This document shows, piece after piece, positions 1 to 11,346 of a DNA stretch of 64,000 nt (positions are counted from its first letter, which is position 1; each line of letters opens with the position of its first letter). This DNA is from Zea mays (lineage: Eukaryota; Streptophyta; Magnoliopsida; Poales; Poaceae). Position numbers and translations under genes: made by a program. Under the pieces are notes generated by a model, which saw only the letters and a list, made by a program, of their open reading frames with translations, searched no databases and was not told the origin of the DNA. The stretch is taken from assembly GCF_902167145.1 (NCBI RefSeq), contig NC_050097.1:39726095-39790094 (forward strand), in the 5' to 3' direction.

Positions 1-188
1 AGCTTCTTTTCATCACCCAGCAAGATGAATGACTTGGCGTGCCGAGCCAGCCGCCGAGCTTTGGTCTTGTCGAGGGGAAGCTCCCCTTGGAGGAGATATT
101 CCAGACCCGGGGTCTGCCAGTTTGGATCTGGCGTGACCCCATTCTGTTCCTCCTTGACAGGCAAGGCCTCTTCCTCGATGGCCGAGGG
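1..188 (-). pseudogene. Element B pol, linker between RNase H and integrase (fragment)
   Basis: The minus strand is open across these 188 bases. It encodes an acidic stretch followed by a basic stretch of the kind (RRLARHAKSF) that precedes the zinc-binding part of integrase in maize Tat-type gypsy elements. It is the direct continuation of the RNase H region at 9140-9642, from which it is separated only by element A. The 5 bases 184-188 (gaggg) are the left target-site copy of A. The integrase itself lies outside the window. Confidence 0.75.
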
Positions 189-431
189 TGAAAGGGAAAT
201 GTGCCCTTGGGCCATTTCTAAGTATTTTGGTGATTGAGTGTCAACACAAGTGCTTAAATGTGAATCAATGCCCATGGATGAACAAAGTGCAAATCTAGAG
301 CAAAGGTATGTTTCTAAGTCTTAGTACATTGGTTTTGTGTACTAATATACTTGTCTAAGTATTAGAAACAGGAAGAAGAAGAAGAGAAGAAAGTTGGCTG
401 TGTACAGCCAACATGCTGTTTCGGTCTGGGG

Positions 432-781
432 CACCGGACTGTCCGGTGGTGCACCGGACAGTGTCCGGTGCGCCAGGCTGCCTCGGCCTAAGAGGCCGCT
501 CTCGGGAATTTGCTGACGGCGTACGGCTAAAATTCACCGGACTGTCCGGTGTGCAGCGGACTGTCCGGTGAGCCAACGGTCGGCAGGGCCAACGGTCGGC
601 CGCGCGATCTGCGCGGGACACGTGGCCAAGCCAACGGTCGGAAGGGGGCACCGGACTGTCCGGTGTGCACCGGACATGTCCGGTGCGCCAACGGCTCCCG
701 CATCTGCAACGGTCGGCTTCGCCAATTAAGGAAAGGAATCGGGCACCGGACACTGTCCGGTGTGCACCGGACTGTTCGGTG
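432..781 (+). promoter_or_regulatory. Array of eight Sirevirus LTR palindromes
   Basis: Near-perfect palindromes of the form caccggactgtccggtg start at about 432, 452, 535, 554, 649, 668, 743 and 765. The half sites are constant (CACCGGAC / GTCCGGTG). The centre varies: t, agt, at or act. They lie upstream of the TATA box. Palindromes with this core are known as a conserved feature of Sirevirus LTRs; a role in transcription is inferred from position. The same arrays occur in every Opie- and Ji-like LTR of this window. Confidence 0.85.
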
Positions 782-849
782 CGCCCGACGACAGAAGGCA
801 AAGATGGCCTTCCAGATTTGTTCTCAACGGCTCCTAGCTGCCTTGGGGC

Positions 850-856
850 TATAAAA
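850..856 (+). promoter_or_regulatory. TATA box of element A 5' LTR
   Basis: The sequence tataaaa lies in a GC-rich context (ggggctataaaagggac), about 70 bases after the last palindrome, where the U3 promoter of the LTR is expected. The same box is found in the 3' LTR near 8551. Confidence 0.8.
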
Positions 857-1440
857 GGGACCCCTAGGCGCATGGAGGAGTACACCAAGCAACCTTTGAG
901 CATTCTTGATCATCCACACTCAGTCTTTGCGCATCCGTTTGTGATTCTAAGTGATTCGAGCTCCGTTCTTGTGAGAAACTGTGAGATAGTCTTTGAGCTC
1001 GATTCTTGGCCGTGTGTGTGCGCATTTCGCTGTGGATTTGTGTGTGTTGCTTCCCTCCCTTACTCCATGCTTCTTTGTGAATCTTAAGTGTAAGGGCGAG
1101 AGACTCCAATTTGTGGAGATTCCTCGCGAGTGGGATAAAGATAAGCAAGGCAAAAACACCGTGGTATTCAAGTGGGTCTTTGGACCGCTTGAGAGGGGTT
1201 GATTGCAACCCTCGTCCGTTGGGACGCCACAACGTGGAGTAGGCAAGTTTTGTACTTGGCCGAACCACGGGATAAATCACCGTGTCTTCCCTGTGTTAAA
1301 TTCTTTGTGATTGTCATATTGTGCAAGATCTCCTCTTTAGCCACTTGGCAATTATTGTGCTAACCCTTAACAAGTTTTTGTGGCTATAAGTTAAGTTTTT
1401 ACAGGATCACCTATTCACCCCCCCTCTAGGTGCTCTCAAT

Positions 1441-1453
1441 TGGTATCAGAGCC
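1441..1453 (+). other. Primer binding site of element A
   Basis: The sequence tggtatcagagcc is complementary to the 3' end of plant initiator methionine tRNA. It starts two bases after the LTR end, as usual for Ty1/copia elements. Confidence 0.9.
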
Positions 1454-1487
1454 GTTCTCTTCACAAAGGGACTTACCGCCCGAAGAG

Positions 1488-3863
1488 ATGGATCCTAAGG
1501 GGAAGGGAATCGTGATCAACGACAAAGAAAAGGAATCCTTCGTCAACGAGCCGAAGGACGACAAGCCTACCGACTCCGGCTCGGGGCATAGACGGAAGGA
1601 AGGGAAGAAGAAGAAGAAGACAAGGCGCATCAAGGAGATCATCTACTACGACGATAGTGATGAGTCTACTTCTTCCCAAAAGGATGATGACAACGACTAC
1701 AAAAAGACGGTCAATTCGAACTTTTCATTTGATTATTCTCGTATTCAACATAGTTCGAATTCGCATTTGCTTTCCATTCCTCTTGGCAAACCTCCACACT
1801 TCGATGGGGAGGACTACGGATTTTGGAGTCACAAAATGCGTAGTCACTTATTCTCTCTCCATCCAAGCATATGGGAGATTGTGGAGAATGGAATGAAATT
1901 TGATAGCTCGGATAGCCCTATGCTTATAAATGAACAAATTCATAGAAATGCACAAGCTACTACTGTTCTCTTAGCATCTTTGTGCAGGGAAGAGTACAAT
2001 AAGGTGAGCGGCTTGGACAATGCCAAGCAGATATGGGACACCCTCAAGATCTCTCACGAGGGGAACGACATCACCATGCTCACCAAGATAGAGTTGGTGG
2101 AGGGCGAGCTTGGACGATTCGCCATGATAAGGGGAGAGGAGCCAACTCAAACTTACAACCGGCTCAAGACCCTTATCAACAAAATAAGGAGCTACGGAAG
2201 CACGCGTTGGACGGATCACGACGTCGTCCGCCTATTGCTCAGGTCATTTACCGTTCTTGATCCTCATCTCGTGAACAATATTCGTGAGAATCCCAGGTAC
2301 ACGAAGATGACGCCCGAGGAGGTACTCGGAAAATTCGTAAGCGGGCGGATGATGATCAAGGAGGCAAGATACGTCGACGACGCCTTGAATGGTCCGATCA
2401 ACGAGCCTCAACCCATTGCTCTCAAGGCAACAAGGAGCAAGGAGGCGCTACCCAGCAAGGTGGCACAAATTGAGGCTGCCGGTCTTAATGATGAAGAGAT
2501 GGCCCTCATCATTAAAAGATTCAAGACGGCGCTAAAAGGTCGAAAGGGACAGCCAAGCAAGGCCAAGACCAAGGGAAAGCGATCATGCTTCAAATGCGGT
2601 AAGCTTGGTCATTTTATTGCTAACTGTCCCGAAAATGATAGTGACCAGGAGCAAGGGAAAAATGGGAAGAGAGAGAACAAGAAGGTTTACAAGAAGGCCA
2701 AAGGCGAAGCACACCTTGGAAAAGAGTGGGATTCGGATTGCTCTTCGTCCGACTCCGACGACGAAGGACTCGCCGCCACTGCCTTCAACAAATCGGCTCT
2801 CTTCCCCAACGAGCGTCACACTTGCCTCATGGCAAGGGAAAAGAAGGTAATCACTCGTAATGCTAATACTTATGATTCTTCTAGTGATGATGAATCTAGT
2901 GAGGATGAAATTGATTACTCTAGTTTATTCAAAGGATTGGATAGAACTAAGATAGCTAAGATTAATGAGTTGATTGATGCCTTAAATGAAAAGGATAGAA
3001 TCTTAGAGAAACAAGAAGACCTTTTATATGAAGAACATGATAAATTTGTTAGTGCACAAAATTCACTTGCTCTAGAAGTTAAAAGAAATGGAATACTTTC
3101 TTGTGAACTTTCTACTTGTAATGAAACCATTTCTTCTTTAAAAGGTGAAATTAATGTTTTAACTGCTAAACTAGAAGTAGCAAGTAACTCTTGTGTTGAA
3201 AATATTACAATTTGCACTAGGTGTAAGGATTTTGATGTTAAGGCTTGTAGTGAACACTTAGTTTCAATTTCAAAACTAAATGATGAAGTGGCTAGTCTTA
3301 ATGCTCAACTTAAGACTAGCAAGAGTGAAGTTGATAAAATAAAATTTGCAAGGGATGCCTACACGGTGGGTAGACACCCCTCAATTAAGGATGGTCTTGG
3401 CTTCAAGAGAGAGGCCAAGAACTTAACAAACCATAAGGCTCCCATCTTCGTCAAGGAGAAAGGGAAGGCCCCTATGGCTAGTAGTGCTAAAAGGAACCAT
3501 GCTTTCTTATACCATGATAGGAGACATGCTTATAATGATTTTGATTCACATGTTTATGATTCTCATGCCATGTTTGCTTCTAGTTCTTCCTATAAGCATG
3601 AGAGAGATATGTGTAGGAGAAATGTTGTGCATATGCCTAGGAGAAATTTTGCTCATGTTCCTAGAAAAGTTGTGAACAAACCTTCTACCATTTATTATGC
3701 TTGCAATGCTCCCTTTGCTATTTGTAGAAAGGGTAAGAAGGTAATTGCTAGGAAATTAGGGGCAAGATGCAAGGGAGATAAAACTTGCATTTGGGTCCCT
3801 AAGGATATATGTGCTAACCTTGTAGGACCCAACATGAGTTGGGTACCTAAGTCCCAAGCCTAA
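1488..3863 (+). CDS. gag: Element A Gag polyprotein
   Basis: The frame is open through the primer site, but the first ATG downstream of it is at 1488, giving 791 residues. The N-terminus is charged and lysine rich. A Ty1/copia capsid-type region follows (about residues 110-320), then one CCHC zinc knuckle, [14 protein letters not shown], near residue 367. An acidic serine/aspartate-rich stretch and a long coiled-coil-like part rich in K, E, N and L (about residues 490-620) come after it. A C-terminal domain with short basic patches ends the protein. The large C-terminal extension beyond the zinc knuckle is typical of Sireviruses. Gag packages the element RNA into cytoplasmic virus-like particles. 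No frameshift or stop is present. The TAA at 3861-3863 lies just before pol, which is in a different frame. Confidence 0.92.
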   Translation: MDPKGKGIVINDKEKESFVNEPKDDKPTDSGSGHRRKEGKKKKKTRRIKEIIYYDDSDESTSSQKDDDNDYKKTVNSNFSFDYSRIQHSSNSHLLSIPLGKPPHFDGEDYGFWSHKMRSHLFSLHPSIWEIVENGMKFDSSDSPMLINEQIHRNAQATTVLLASLCREEYNKVSGLDNAKQIWDTLKISHEGNDITMLTKIELVEGELGRFAMIRGEEPTQTYNRLKTLINKIRSYGSTRWTDHDVVRLLLRSFTVLDPHLVNNIRENPRYTKMTPEEVLGKFVSGRMMIKEARYVDDALNGPINEPQPIALKATRSKEALPSKVAQIEAAGLNDEEMALIIKRFKTALKGRKGQPSKAKTKGKRSCFKCGKLGHFIANCPENDSDQEQGKNGKRENKKVYKKAKGEAHLGKEWDSDCSSSDSDDEGLAATAFNKSALFPNERHTCLMAREKKVITRNANTYDSSSDDESSEDEIDYSSLFKGLDRTKIAKINELIDALNEKDRILEKQEDLLYEEHDKFVSAQNSLALEVKRNGILSCELSTCNETISSLKGEINVLTAKLEVASNSCVENITICTRCKDFDVKACSEHLVSISKLNDEVASLNAQLKTSKSEVDKIKFARDAYTVGRHPSIKDGLGFKREAKNLTNHKAPIFVKEKGKAPMASSAKRNHAFLYHDRRHAYNDFDSHVYDSHAMFASSSSYKHERDMCRRNVVHMPRRNFAHVPRKVVNKPSTIYYACNAPFAICRKGKKVIARKLGARCKGDKTCIWVPKDICANLVGPNMSWVPKSQA

Positions 3864-3870
3864 ATTTGCC

Positions 3871-6800
3871 TTGCAGGTTTATGCATCCGGGGGTTCAAGC
3901 TGGATTATCGACAGCGGATGCACAAACCATATGACGGGGGAGAAGAAGATGTTCACTTCCTACGTCAAGAATAAGGATTCCCAAGATTCAATTATATTCG
4001 GTGATGGGAATCAAGGCAAGGTAAAAGGGTTAGGTAAAGTTGCAATTTCTAATGAGCATTCTATCTCTAATGTATTTTTAGTAGAGAGTCTTGGATATAA
4101 TTTGCTATCTGTTAGTCAATTATGTCATATGGGATATAACTGTCTATTTACAAATGTAGATGTGTCTGTCTTTAGAAGAAGCGATGGTTCATTAGCTTTT
4201 AAGGGTGTATTAGACGGCAAACTTTATTTAGTTGATTTTGCAAAAGAAGAGGCCGGTCTAGATGCATGCTTAATAGCTAAGACTAGCATGGGCTGGCTGT
4301 GGCATCGCCGCTTAGCACATGTGGGGATGAAGAACCTTCACAAGCTTCTAAAGGGAGAACACGTGATAGGTTTGACTAACGTGCATTTCGAAAAAGATAG
4401 ACCTTGTGCAGCTTGTCAAGCAGGTAAACAAGTGGGAGGAGCGCATCACAGCAAGAATGTGATGACCACTTCAAGACCCCTGGAGCTGCTGCATATGGAC
4501 CTCTTCGGACCCGTCGCCTATCTGAGCATAGGAGGGAGTAAGTATGGTTTAGTTATTGTTGATGACTTTTCCCGCTTCACTTGGGTGTTCTTTTTGCAGG
4601 ATAAGCCTGAAACCCAAGGGACCCTCAAGCGCTTCCTCAGGAGAGCTCAAAATGAGTTTGAGCTCAAGGTGAAGAAGATAAGGAGCGACAACGGGTCCGA
4701 ATTCAAGAACCTTCAAGTGGAGAAATTTCTTGAGGAGGAAGGGATCAAGCACGAGTTCTCCGCTCCCTACACACCACAGCAAAATGGTGTGGTAGAGAGG
4801 AAGAACAGGACGCTAATCGATATGGCGAGGACAATGCTTGGAGAATTCAAGACCCCCGAGTGTTTCTGGTCGGAAGCCGTGAACACGGCTTGCCACGCCA
4901 TCAACAGGGTCTACCTTCATCGCCTCCTCAAGAAGACTTCGTATGAGCTTCTAACCGGTAACAAACCCAATGTATCTTACTTTCGTGTATTTGGGAGCAA
5001 GTGCTACATTCTAGTGAAGAAAGGTAGAAATTCTAAGTTTGCTCCCAAAGCTGTAGAAGGGTTTTTGTTAGGTTATGACTCAAATACAAAGGCGTATAGA
5101 GTCTTCAACAAATCATCGGGTTTGGTTGAAGTCTCTAGCGACGTTGTATTTGATGAGACTAATGGCTCTCCAAGAGAGCAAGTTGTTGATTGTGATGATG
5201 TAGATGAAGAAGATGTTCCGACGGCCGCTATACGAACCATGGCGATTGGAGAAGTACGGCCACAGGAACAAGATGAACGAGATCAACCTTCTTCCTCAAC
5301 TATGGTGCATCCCCCAACCGAAGATGACGAACAGGTACCTCGAGTGGAGGCGCTTGATCAAGGTGGAGCACAAGATGATCAAGGAATGGAGGAAGAAGCG
5401 CAACCGGCACCTCCAACCCAAGTTCGAGCGATGATTCAAAGGGACCATCCCGTCGACCAAATTCTGGGTGATATTAGCAAGGGAGTAACTACTCGATCTC
5501 GATTAGTTAATTTTTGTGAGCATTACTCCTTTGTCTCTTCTATTGAGCCTTTCAGGGTAGAGGAGGCCTTGCTAGATCCAGACTGGGTGTTGGCCATGCA
5601 GGAGGAGCTCAACAACTTCAAGCGCAATGAAGTTTGGACACTGGTGCCTCGTCCGAAGCAAAATGTTGTGGGAACCAAGTGGGTGTTCCGCAACAAACAG
5701 GACGAGCACGGGGTGGTGACGAGGAACAAGGCTCGACTTGTGGCAAAAGGTTATGCCCAAGTCGCAGGTTTGGACTTTGAGGAGACTTTTGCTCCTGTGG
5801 CTAGGCTAGAGTCAATTTGTATCTTGCTAGCATATGCCGCTCACCATTCTTTCAGGTTGTACCAAATGGATGTGAAGAGCGCTTTCCTCAACGGGCCAAT
5901 CAAGGAGGAGGTGTACGTGGAGCAACCCCCTGGCTTCGAGGATGAACGGTACCCCGACCACGTGTGTAAGCTCTCTAAGGCGCTCTATGGACTTAAGCAA
6001 GCCCCAAGAGCATGGTATGAATGCCTTAGAGACTTTTTAATTGCTAATGCTTTCAAGGTTGGGAAAGCCGATCCAACTCTCTTTACAAAGACATGTGATG
6101 GTGATTTGTTTGTGTGCCAAATTTATGTCGATGACATAATATTTGGTTCTACTAACCAAAAGTCTTGTGAAGAGTTTAGCAGGGTGATGACGCAGAAGTT
6201 CGAGATGTCAATGATGGGCGAGTTGAACTACTTCCTTGGGTTCCAAGTGAAGCAACTCAAGGACGGCACCTTCATCTCCCAAACGAAGTACACGCAAGAT
6301 CTGCTAAAGCGGTTTGGGATGAAGGACGCCAAGCCCGCAAAGACTCCGATGGGGACAGACGGACACACCGACCTCAACAAAGGAGGTAAGTCCGTTGATC
6401 AAAAAGCATACCGGTCAATGATAGGTTCTTTGCTTTACTTATGTGCTAGTAGGCCGGATATTATGCTTAGCGTATGCATGTGTGCTAGATTTCAATCCGA
6501 TCCTAAGGAGTGTCACTTAGTGGCGGTGAAGCGAATTCTTAGATATTTGGTTGCTACGCCTTGCTTCGGGCTCTGGTATCCAAAGGGGTCTACCTTTGAC
6601 TTAGTTGGATACTCAGACTCCGACTATGCTGGATGTAAGGTCGATAGGAAGAGTACATCGGGGACGTGCCAATTCTTAGGAAGGTCCCTGGTGTCATGGA
6701 ACTCTAAGAAACAAACCTCCGTTGCCCTATCCACCGCTGAGGCCGAGTACGTTGCCGCAGGTCAGTGTTGCTCGCAACTACTTTGGATGAGGCAAACCCT

Positions 6801-7077
6801 CCGGGACTTTGGCTACAATCTGAGCAAAGTCCCACTCCTATGTGACAATGAGAGTGCTATCCGCATGGCGGAGAATCCTGTTGAGCACAGCCGCACAAAG
6901 CACATAGACATCCGACATCACTTTTTGAGAGACCACCAGCAAAAGGGAGATATCGAAGTGTTTCATGTTAGCACCGAGAACCAGCTAGCCGATATCTTCA
7001 CTAAGCCTCTAGATGAGAAGACCTTTTGCAGGTTGCGTAGTGAGCTAAATGTCATAGATTCGCGGAACCTGGATTGA
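3871..7077 (+). CDS. pol: Element A Pol polyprotein (PR-IN-RT-RH)
   Basis: An open frame of about 1068 codons in the +1 frame relative to gag. The order protease-integrase-RT-RNase H defines Ty1/copia. The protease motif is [11 protein letters not shown] near residue 11. The integrase HHCC region lies near 155-190 and the catalytic D, D and E are near 209 (HMDLFGP), 271 (RSDNGSEF) and 310 (NGVVERKN). The RT has YVDDIIFGS near 752. RNase H has YSDSDYAG near 913 and STAEAEY near 955. No ATG precedes the protease, so the start is not defined: the frame stays open back into gag, and a splice-acceptor-like T-rich run plus CAG precedes codon GTT at 3877. All catalytic residues that can be read are present, so the copy looks competent. 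Confidence 0.93.
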   Translation: MQVYASGGSSWIIDSGCTNHMTGEKKMFTSYVKNKDSQDSIIFGDGNQGKVKGLGKVAISNEHSISNVFLVESLGYNLLSVSQLCHMGYNCLFTNVDVSVFRRSDGSLAFKGVLDGKLYLVDFAKEEAGLDACLIAKTSMGWLWHRRLAHVGMKNLHKLLKGEHVIGLTNVHFEKDRPCAACQAGKQVGGAHHSKNVMTTSRPLELLHMDLFGPVAYLSIGGSKYGLVIVDDFSRFTWVFFLQDKPETQGTLKRFLRRAQNEFELKVKKIRSDNGSEFKNLQVEKFLEEEGIKHEFSAPYTPQQNGVVERKNRTLIDMARTMLGEFKTPECFWSEAVNTACHAINRVYLHRLLKKTSYELLTGNKPNVSYFRVFGSKCYILVKKGRNSKFAPKAVEGFLLGYDSNTKAYRVFNKSSGLVEVSSDVVFDETNGSPREQVVDCDDVDEEDVPTAAIRTMAIGEVRPQEQDERDQPSSSTMVHPPTEDDEQVPRVEALDQGGAQDDQGMEEEAQPAPPTQVRAMIQRDHPVDQILGDISKGVTTRSRLVNFCEHYSFVSSIEPFRVEEALLDPDWVLAMQEELNNFKRNEVWTLVPRPKQNVVGTKWVFRNKQDEHGVVTRNKARLVAKGYAQVAGLDFEETFAPVARLESICILLAYAAHHSFRLYQMDVKSAFLNGPIKEEVYVEQPPGFEDERYPDHVCKLSKALYGLKQAPRAWYECLRDFLIANAFKVGKADPTLFTKTCDGDLFVCQIYVDDIIFGSTNQKSCEEFSRVMTQKFEMSMMGELNYFLGFQVKQLKDGTFISQTKYTQDLLKRFGMKDAKPAKTPMGTDGHTDLNKGGKSVDQKAYRSMIGSLLYLCASRPDIMLSVCMCARFQSDPKECHLVAVKRILRYLVATPCFGLWYPKGSTFDLVGYSDSDYAGCKVDRKSTSGTCQFLGRSLVSWNSKKQTSVALSTAEAEYVAAGQCCSQLLWMRQTLRDFGYNLSKVPLLCDNESAIRMAENPVEHSRTKHIDIRHHFLRDHQQKGDIEVFHVSTENQLADIFTKPLDEKTFCRLRSELNVIDSRNLD

Positions 7078-7867
7078 ATTGTAGCATACATGTATTTATG
7101 CTTTTGATCATGTTCCTTTTTGCATTTTGTTGCTTATTATGGTGCTCAAGTTGTACAAACACTCCCTGGACCTCACAAGTCCGTTGCAAAGTGTTGCACA
7201 TGTTTAGGGGGAGATGTGTTACAACTTGACTCTTTGAGACTAACCATGTGTTTGAGTTTGATGATTTAGTCTCGAAGGAGGATTGAAAGGGAAAAGGTGG
7301 ACTTGGACCATAAAAGACTTCCACTGCACTCCGATGAGAGGGTAACTTATTCCAAGTTCATCTCATGAAATCTTATTGCCATTTGCTCTTAATTGAAGAC
7401 TTTGGTGAGGCAATGGGGTTAAAGGGCCAAGATTGATCCCGTTTTGGTGCTTGATGCCAAAGGGGGAGAAAATAAAGGCCAAAGCGATAAATGGATCAGC
7501 TACCACTTGAGAAATTTTGAAAATAGTAGAATAGAGTTTTTGTTTTGTCAAACTCTTTTATTATTGTCTCTCTTGTCAAAAGTAGGTTTCTTGTGGGGAG
7601 AAGTGTTGATTATGGGAAATAGGGGGAGTTTTTGAAATCTTTGATCAATCTCTTTTGGAATGACTCTCTTTATGCCTCAACATGTGTGTTTGACTTAGAG
7701 ATAGAGATTTGAGTTTGATTTGCAAAAACAAACCAAGTGGTGGCAAAGGATGATCCATATATGCCAAAATTGAATCAAAACCAATTTGAGTTTTTATTTG
7801 AAGTGATTTTGCACTTGTTCTATCTGCTTTATGTTGTGTTGGCATAAATCACCAAAAAGGGGGAGAT
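7078..7867 (+). other. Element A 3' untranslated region with polypurine tracts
   Basis: This is 790 bases without a gene. The purine tract aaaaagggggagat directly abuts the 3' LTR (about 7854-7867) and would prime plus-strand synthesis. Similar runs recur upstream (agggggagat near 7205, agggggagaa near 7461, tagggggag near 7620). Multiple polypurine tracts are a known trait of Sireviruses. Confidence 0.75.
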
Positions 7868-9139
7868 TGAAAGGGAAATGTGCCCTTGGGCCATTTCTAA
7901 GTATTTTGGTGATTGAGTGTCAACACAAGTGCTTAAATGTGAATCAATGCCCATGGATGAACAAAGTGCAAATCTAGAGCAAAGGTATGTTTCTAAGTCT
8001 TAGTACATTGGTTTTGTGTACTAATATACTTGTCTAAGTATTAGAAACAGGAAGAAGAAGAAGAGAAGAAAGTTGGCTGTGTACAGCCAACATGCTGTTT
8101 CGGTCTGGGGCACCGGACTGTCCGGTGGTGCACCGGACAGTGTCCGGTGGTGCACCGGACAGTGTCCGGTGCGCCAGGCTGCCTCGGCCTAAGAGGCCGC
8201 TCTCGGGAATTTGCTGACGGCGTACGGCTAAAATTCACCGGACTGTCCGGTGTGCAGCGGACTGTCCGGTGAGCCAACGGTCGGCAGGGCCAACGGTCGG
8301 CCGCGCGATCTGCGAGGGACACGTGGCCAAGCCAACGGTCGGAAGGGGGCACCGGACTGTCCGGTGTGCACCGGACATGTCCGGTGCGCCAACGGCTCCC
8401 GCATCTGCAACGGTCGGCTTCGCCAATTAAGGAAAGGAATCGGGCACCGGACACTGTCCGGTGTGCACCGGACTGTCCGGTGCGCCCGACGACAGAAGGC
8501 AAAGATGGCCTTCCAGATTTGTTCTCAACGGCTCCTAGCTGCCTTGGGGCTATAAAAGGGACCCCTAGGCGCATGGAGGAGTACACCAAGCAACCTTTGA
8601 GCATTCTTGATCATCCACACTCAGTCTTTGCGCATCCGTTTGTGATTCTAAGTGATTCGAGCTCCGTTCTTGTGAGAAACTGTGAGATAGTCTTTGAGCT
8701 CGATTCTTGGCCGTGTGTGTGCGCATTTCGCTGTGGATTTGTGTGTGTTGCTTCCCTCCCTTACTCCGTGCTTCTTTGTGAATCTTAAGTGTAAGGGCGA
8801 GAGACTCCAATTTGTGGAGATTCCTCGCGAGTGGGATAAAGATAAGCAAGGCAAAAACACCGTGGTATTCAAGTGGGTCTTTGGACCGCTTGAGAGGGGT
8901 TGATTGCAACCCTCGTCCGTTGGGACGCCACAACGTGGAGTAGGCAAGTTTTGTACTTGGCCGAACCACGGGATAAATCACCGTGTCTTCCCTGTGTTAA
9001 ATTCTTTGTGATTGTCATATTGTGCAAGATCTCCTCTTTAGCCACTTGGCAATTATTGTGCTAACCCTTAACAAGTTTTTGTGGCTATAAGTTAAGTTTT
9101 TACAGGATCACCTATTCACCCCCCCTCTAGGTGCTCTCA
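7868..9139 (+). repeat. Element A 3' LTR (1272 bp)
   Basis: This copy matches the 5' LTR almost base for base but has one additional 22-bp palindrome unit near 8140-8170, so it holds nine units. It ends gctctca and is followed at once by the target-site copy gaggg. Confidence 0.95.
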
Positions 9140-11346
9140 GAGGGTACCTCGGGTTCGGCCGAGGGTACCTCGGGCTGGGCCGAGGCTTCCTCGGGCTCGG
9201 GCGCGTCATTGATCTTGATGGATGGTTGATGTAGGTCTCTGGAGAAGACGTCCGGGGGAACCGTCGTCCGCCCCGAGGCTATCTTCGCCAGCACGTCCAC
9301 AGTCTCGTTGTACCGTCGGGCGATGTGGTTGAGCTCCAGCCCGTAGAACTTGTCTTCCAGGCGCCGGACTTCGTCGCAGTAGGCTTCCATCCTCCGGTCG
9401 CGACAGTGGGAGTTCTTCATGACTTGGTCGATGACAAGCTGCGAGTCGCCGCGAGCGTCGAGGCGCCGGACCCCAAGCTCGACGGTGATGCGTAGCCCGT
9501 TAACCAGAGCCTCATACTCGGCCACGTTGTTTGATGCCGGAAAATGGAGGCGAATGACGTAGCGGAGATGCTTTCCGAGGGGTGAAATGAAGAGCAAGCC
9601 AGCGCCTGCTCCTGTTTTCATGAGTGATCCATCAAAGTACATGGTCCAGAGCTCGGGTTAGATTGGAGTTGTCGGTAACTGGGTGTCAGTCCACTCAGCC
9701 AGGAAGTCTGCCAAGACCTAGGATTTTATGGCCTTCCGAGGAGCAAATGATAGCGTTTCGCCCATGAGTTGCACCGCCCACTTTGCTATCCTACCCGAGG
9801 CCTCACGTCACTGGATGATCTCCCCCAGGGGGAAGGATGACACCACAGTCACCGGATGAGACTCAAAGTAGTGTCGCAACTTTCGCCGTGTCAGAATCAC
9901 TGCATAGAGTAGCTTCTGGATCTGTGGGTAGCGGACTTTGGTCTCGGAAAGCACTTCGCTGATGAAGTAGACTGGCCTCTGGACGAGCAGTGCATGCCCT
10001 TCTTCTCGTCTCTCGACTACGATCGCGGCACTGACCACCTGAGTGCTCGCGACTACGTAGATCAAGAGGGCTTCTCCTGCAGCGGGGGGCACCAGGATGG
10101 GTGTATTTGTAAGGAGCGCCTTAAGGTTTCTGAGGGCTTCCTCGGTCTCGGGGGTCCAAGTGAAGCGCTCGGCCTTCCTTAAGAGGCGGTACAGAGGCAA
10201 GCCTTTCTCGCCAAGGCGTGAGATTAAGCGGCTTAGAGCCGCAAGGCATTCCATGACCCTCTCTACTCCTTTCAAATCTTTGATCGGTCCCATGTTGGTG
10301 ATGGCCGCGATTTTCTCCGGATTGGCCTTGATGCCCCGCTCGGAGACGATGAATCCTAAGAGCATGCCTCGGGGGACTCCAAAGACACACTTCTCGGGAT
10401 TGAGTTTCATGCCTTTCACTCTCAGACACTTGAATGTCGTTTCAAGGTCAGAGAGGAGGTCAGAGGCTTTCTTCGTCTTGACAACGATGTCATCGACGTA
10501 AGCCTCGACCGTTCTGCCGATGTGCTCTCCGAACATGTGGTTCATGCACCTCTGGTAGGTGGCGCCTGCATTCCTCAAACCAAATGTCATTGTAGTGTAA
10601 CAGTACATGCCAAAAGGTGTGATGAAAGAAGTCGCGAGCTGGTCAGACTCTTTCATCTTGATTTGGTGATAGCCTGAGTAGGCATCAAGGAATGACAGGG
10701 TTTCGCACCCAGCAGTGGAGTCCACAATTTGATTGATGCGAGGTAGAGGGTAGGGAACTTTTGGACATGCTTTATTTAGACCAGTGTAGTCTACACACAT
10801 CCTCCATTTCCCATCCTTCTTCCTTACAAGAACAGGGGTGGCTAACCACTCGGGATGGAATACCTCTTTGATGAACCCTGCCGCGAGTAGCTTGTGGATC
10901 TCCTCGCCTATGGCCCTGCGCTTTTCTTCGTCAAAATGGCGCAGGGTTTGCTTCACGGGTCGGACTCCAGCTCTGATGTCCAGTGAGTGCTCGGCGACAT
11001 CCCTCGGTATGCCGGGCATGTCCGAGGGACTCCACACAAAGATTTCGGTGTTCGCGCGGAGAAAGTCGACGAGCACTGCTTCCTATTTGGGGTCGAGCTC
11101 GGAGCCGATCCGGACTTTCTTGCTAGCGTCGTTGCTGGGGTCGAGAGAGACGGACTTGACTGCTTCAACTGGTTCGAAGTTGCCGGCATGCCGCTTCGCG
11201 TCGGGTGCCTCCTTGGAGAGGCGTTCCAGGTCGGCGATGAGGGCCTCAGACTCGGCGAGGGCCTCAGCGTACTCCACGCACTCCACGTCGCATTCATACG
11301 CGTGGCGGTACGTGGATCCAACGGTGATGATCCCGTTCGATCCCGG
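9140..11346 (-). pseudogene. pol: Element B pol: reverse transcriptase and RNase H (broken)
   Basis: The minus strand encodes a gypsy RT (about 9900-11075), with conserved blocks such as CVDYTGLNKACPK and the catalytic YVDDIVVK near 10485-10502. An RNase H core follows (9140-9642) that starts MYFDGSLMKTGAGAG and contains NVAEYEALVNGL. RT before RNase H, with integrase later, is the Ty3/gypsy order. Four in-frame stops interrupt the frame: TAG at 11083-11085, TGA at 9808-9810, TAG at 9718-9720 and TAA at 9658-9660. No frameshift was seen here. The frame runs on through element C to the protease on the right and through A to the linker on the left. The protein would copy the element RNA into DNA; this copy is inactive. 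Confidence 0.9.

Larger units (their letters stand above)
189..1438 (+). repeat. Element A 5' LTR (1250 bp)
   Basis: The LTR begins tgaaaggg and ends gctctca. It contains an array of CACCGGAC-type palindromes (432-781), a TATA box at 850-856 and a long leader that ends in a run of C before the terminus. It differs from the 3' LTR at three single positions (near 609, 775 and 1068) and lacks one 22-bp palindrome unit that is present near 8140-8170. Confidence 0.95.
189..9139 (+). mobile_element. Element A: complete Opie-like Sirevirus (Ty1/copia)
   Basis: A complete 8951-bp element in plus orientation. It has LTRs of 1250 and 1272 bp that begin TG and end CA, a met-tRNA primer site two bases after the 5' LTR, gag, pol in another frame, a purine tract before the 3' LTR, and a perfect 5-bp target duplication gaggg (184-188 and 9140-9144). 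By eye the LTRs differ at three positions plus one 22-bp palindrome unit. At the commonly used grass rate of 1.3e-8 per site per year this means roughly 0.1 million years. Both reading frames are open, so the copy may be autonomous. The length and LTR ends fit the maize Opie family. The insertion splits the RNase H-integrase linker of element B. Confidence 0.95.

Noticed and set aside
432..781. Regularly recurring short palindromes that look like a CRISPR array
   Set aside because: Spacing is irregular, the sequence is a plant retrotransposon LTR and the units are self-complementary half sites with a variable centre. They are Sirevirus LTR palindromes.
355..903. Open frames with repeated HRTVRCTPDSPV-like peptides in the LTRs (also 8041-8604, 11946-12546, 20155-20755, 41444-41916 and 48470-48943)
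   Set aside because: They arise from the CACCGGAC palindromes read in several frames on both strands. They show no start context, no family and no conservation beyond the DNA repeat.
1441..1453. tRNA-like sequence near LTR ends
   Set aside because: Only the primer-pairing 12-13 bases match initiator tRNA. There is no cloverleaf, so it is a primer binding site and not a tRNA gene.
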